A DNA stretch of 43,743 bases from Saccoglossus kowalevskii (Eukaryota; Hemichordata; Enteropneusta; Harrimaniidae): NCBI RefSeq assembly GCF_000003605.2, contig NW_003149277.1:57748-101490 (forward strand). The letters are read 5' to 3'. This document shows positions 43,574 to 43,743 of the stretch, piece after piece. Positions within the stretch are counted from its first letter, which is position 1. Every line of letters begins with the position of its first letter. The position numbers and the translations under genes are program-made. The notes under the pieces are model-generated. The model did not search any database, was not told where the DNA came from, and saw only the letters and a list, made by a program, of their open reading frames with translations.

Positions 43574-43743
43574 TTTTGACTCCTGTGTGCGAAGCACAAA
43601 AGGGAGTCTTTGCAGCTACCCTGTATGTCTGTATGTCTGTATGTCTGTATGTCACTTTTTTTGTTTCACAGTTATCTCAAGAACCACTAATCAAATTTCG
43701 ATGAAACTTGGTACATAGATGCTCTGGGATAATGCGGAGAATT
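43574..43743 (+). mobile_element. Hairpin-led dispersed repeat, left end (cut by window)
   Basis: Same family as 3148-3850. It has a nested stem GACTCC...TGTGC-gaa-GCACA...GGAGTC (43578-43608), four copies of an 8-bp GTATGTCT unit (about 43621-43652), then 'ctcaagaaccactaat' and 'gatgaaacttggtacatag' with 'atgctctggga'. It lies within the cadherin intron and continues past the window. Confidence 0.75.

Overview
This window looks like nuclear DNA from an animal, most likely a marine invertebrate. It is AT-rich and sparse in genes, with canonical GT-AG introns and many degenerate transposon relics. The one clear gene is a large cadherin whose visible architecture fits the long non-chordate 'type III' (neural-cadherin-like) classical cadherins. 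Those are known from ambulacrarians, arthropods, molluscs and brachiopods and are lost in mammals. I cannot tell an ambulacrarian (for example a hemichordate) from a lophotrochozoan by sequence alone.

Layout. From 1 to about 26,400 there is no convincing host gene. This part is intergenic DNA, or intron of something outside the window, filled with repeats. These include a possible 12-bp-TIR element (1602-3044), a degenerate internally repeated element (3148-3850), two inverted copies of one unknown element (5203-6290 and 10630-11462, the second carrying a five-copy 43-bp tandem array), a complete but decayed Tigger/pogo element with broken transposase (9391-10537), a retroelement with an interleaved stem signature (12542-13345) next to a cysteine-protease-like fragment (13385-13714), a small TA-flanked MITE (17429-17594), a LINE reverse-transcriptase relic abutting a fold-back sequence (17950-18309), and a 39-bp minisatellite of about 27 units (22886-23921).

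From about 26,420 to the right edge the plus strand carries the 5' part of the cadherin gene. There is a candidate CCAAT/TATA core promoter (26423-26439), a start codon at 26832 with a signal peptide, and nine coding exons joined in phase: 26832-28083, 34804-34997, 36042-36333, 38432-38662, 39384-39625, 39793-40031, 40213-40376, 41846-42100 and 42704-42889. Together they encode 1018 complete codons plus one base, and the gene runs off the right edge. The protein reads as signal peptide, four divergent EC repeats, a furin-type RVRR site (residues 445-448), then five well-formed EC repeats ending in DxNDxxP-type motifs and the start of a further repeat.

Transposons have shaped the gene: intron 2 is about 84% one TA-flanked element, intron 7 about 81% another, and intron 1 (6.7 kb) holds a second copy of the 17429 MITE. 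I found no bacterial-type operon, CRISPR array, rRNA or intact tRNA. The unusual content is the protein's processing layout and the structure of several repeat families, not an obviously new multi-gene system.
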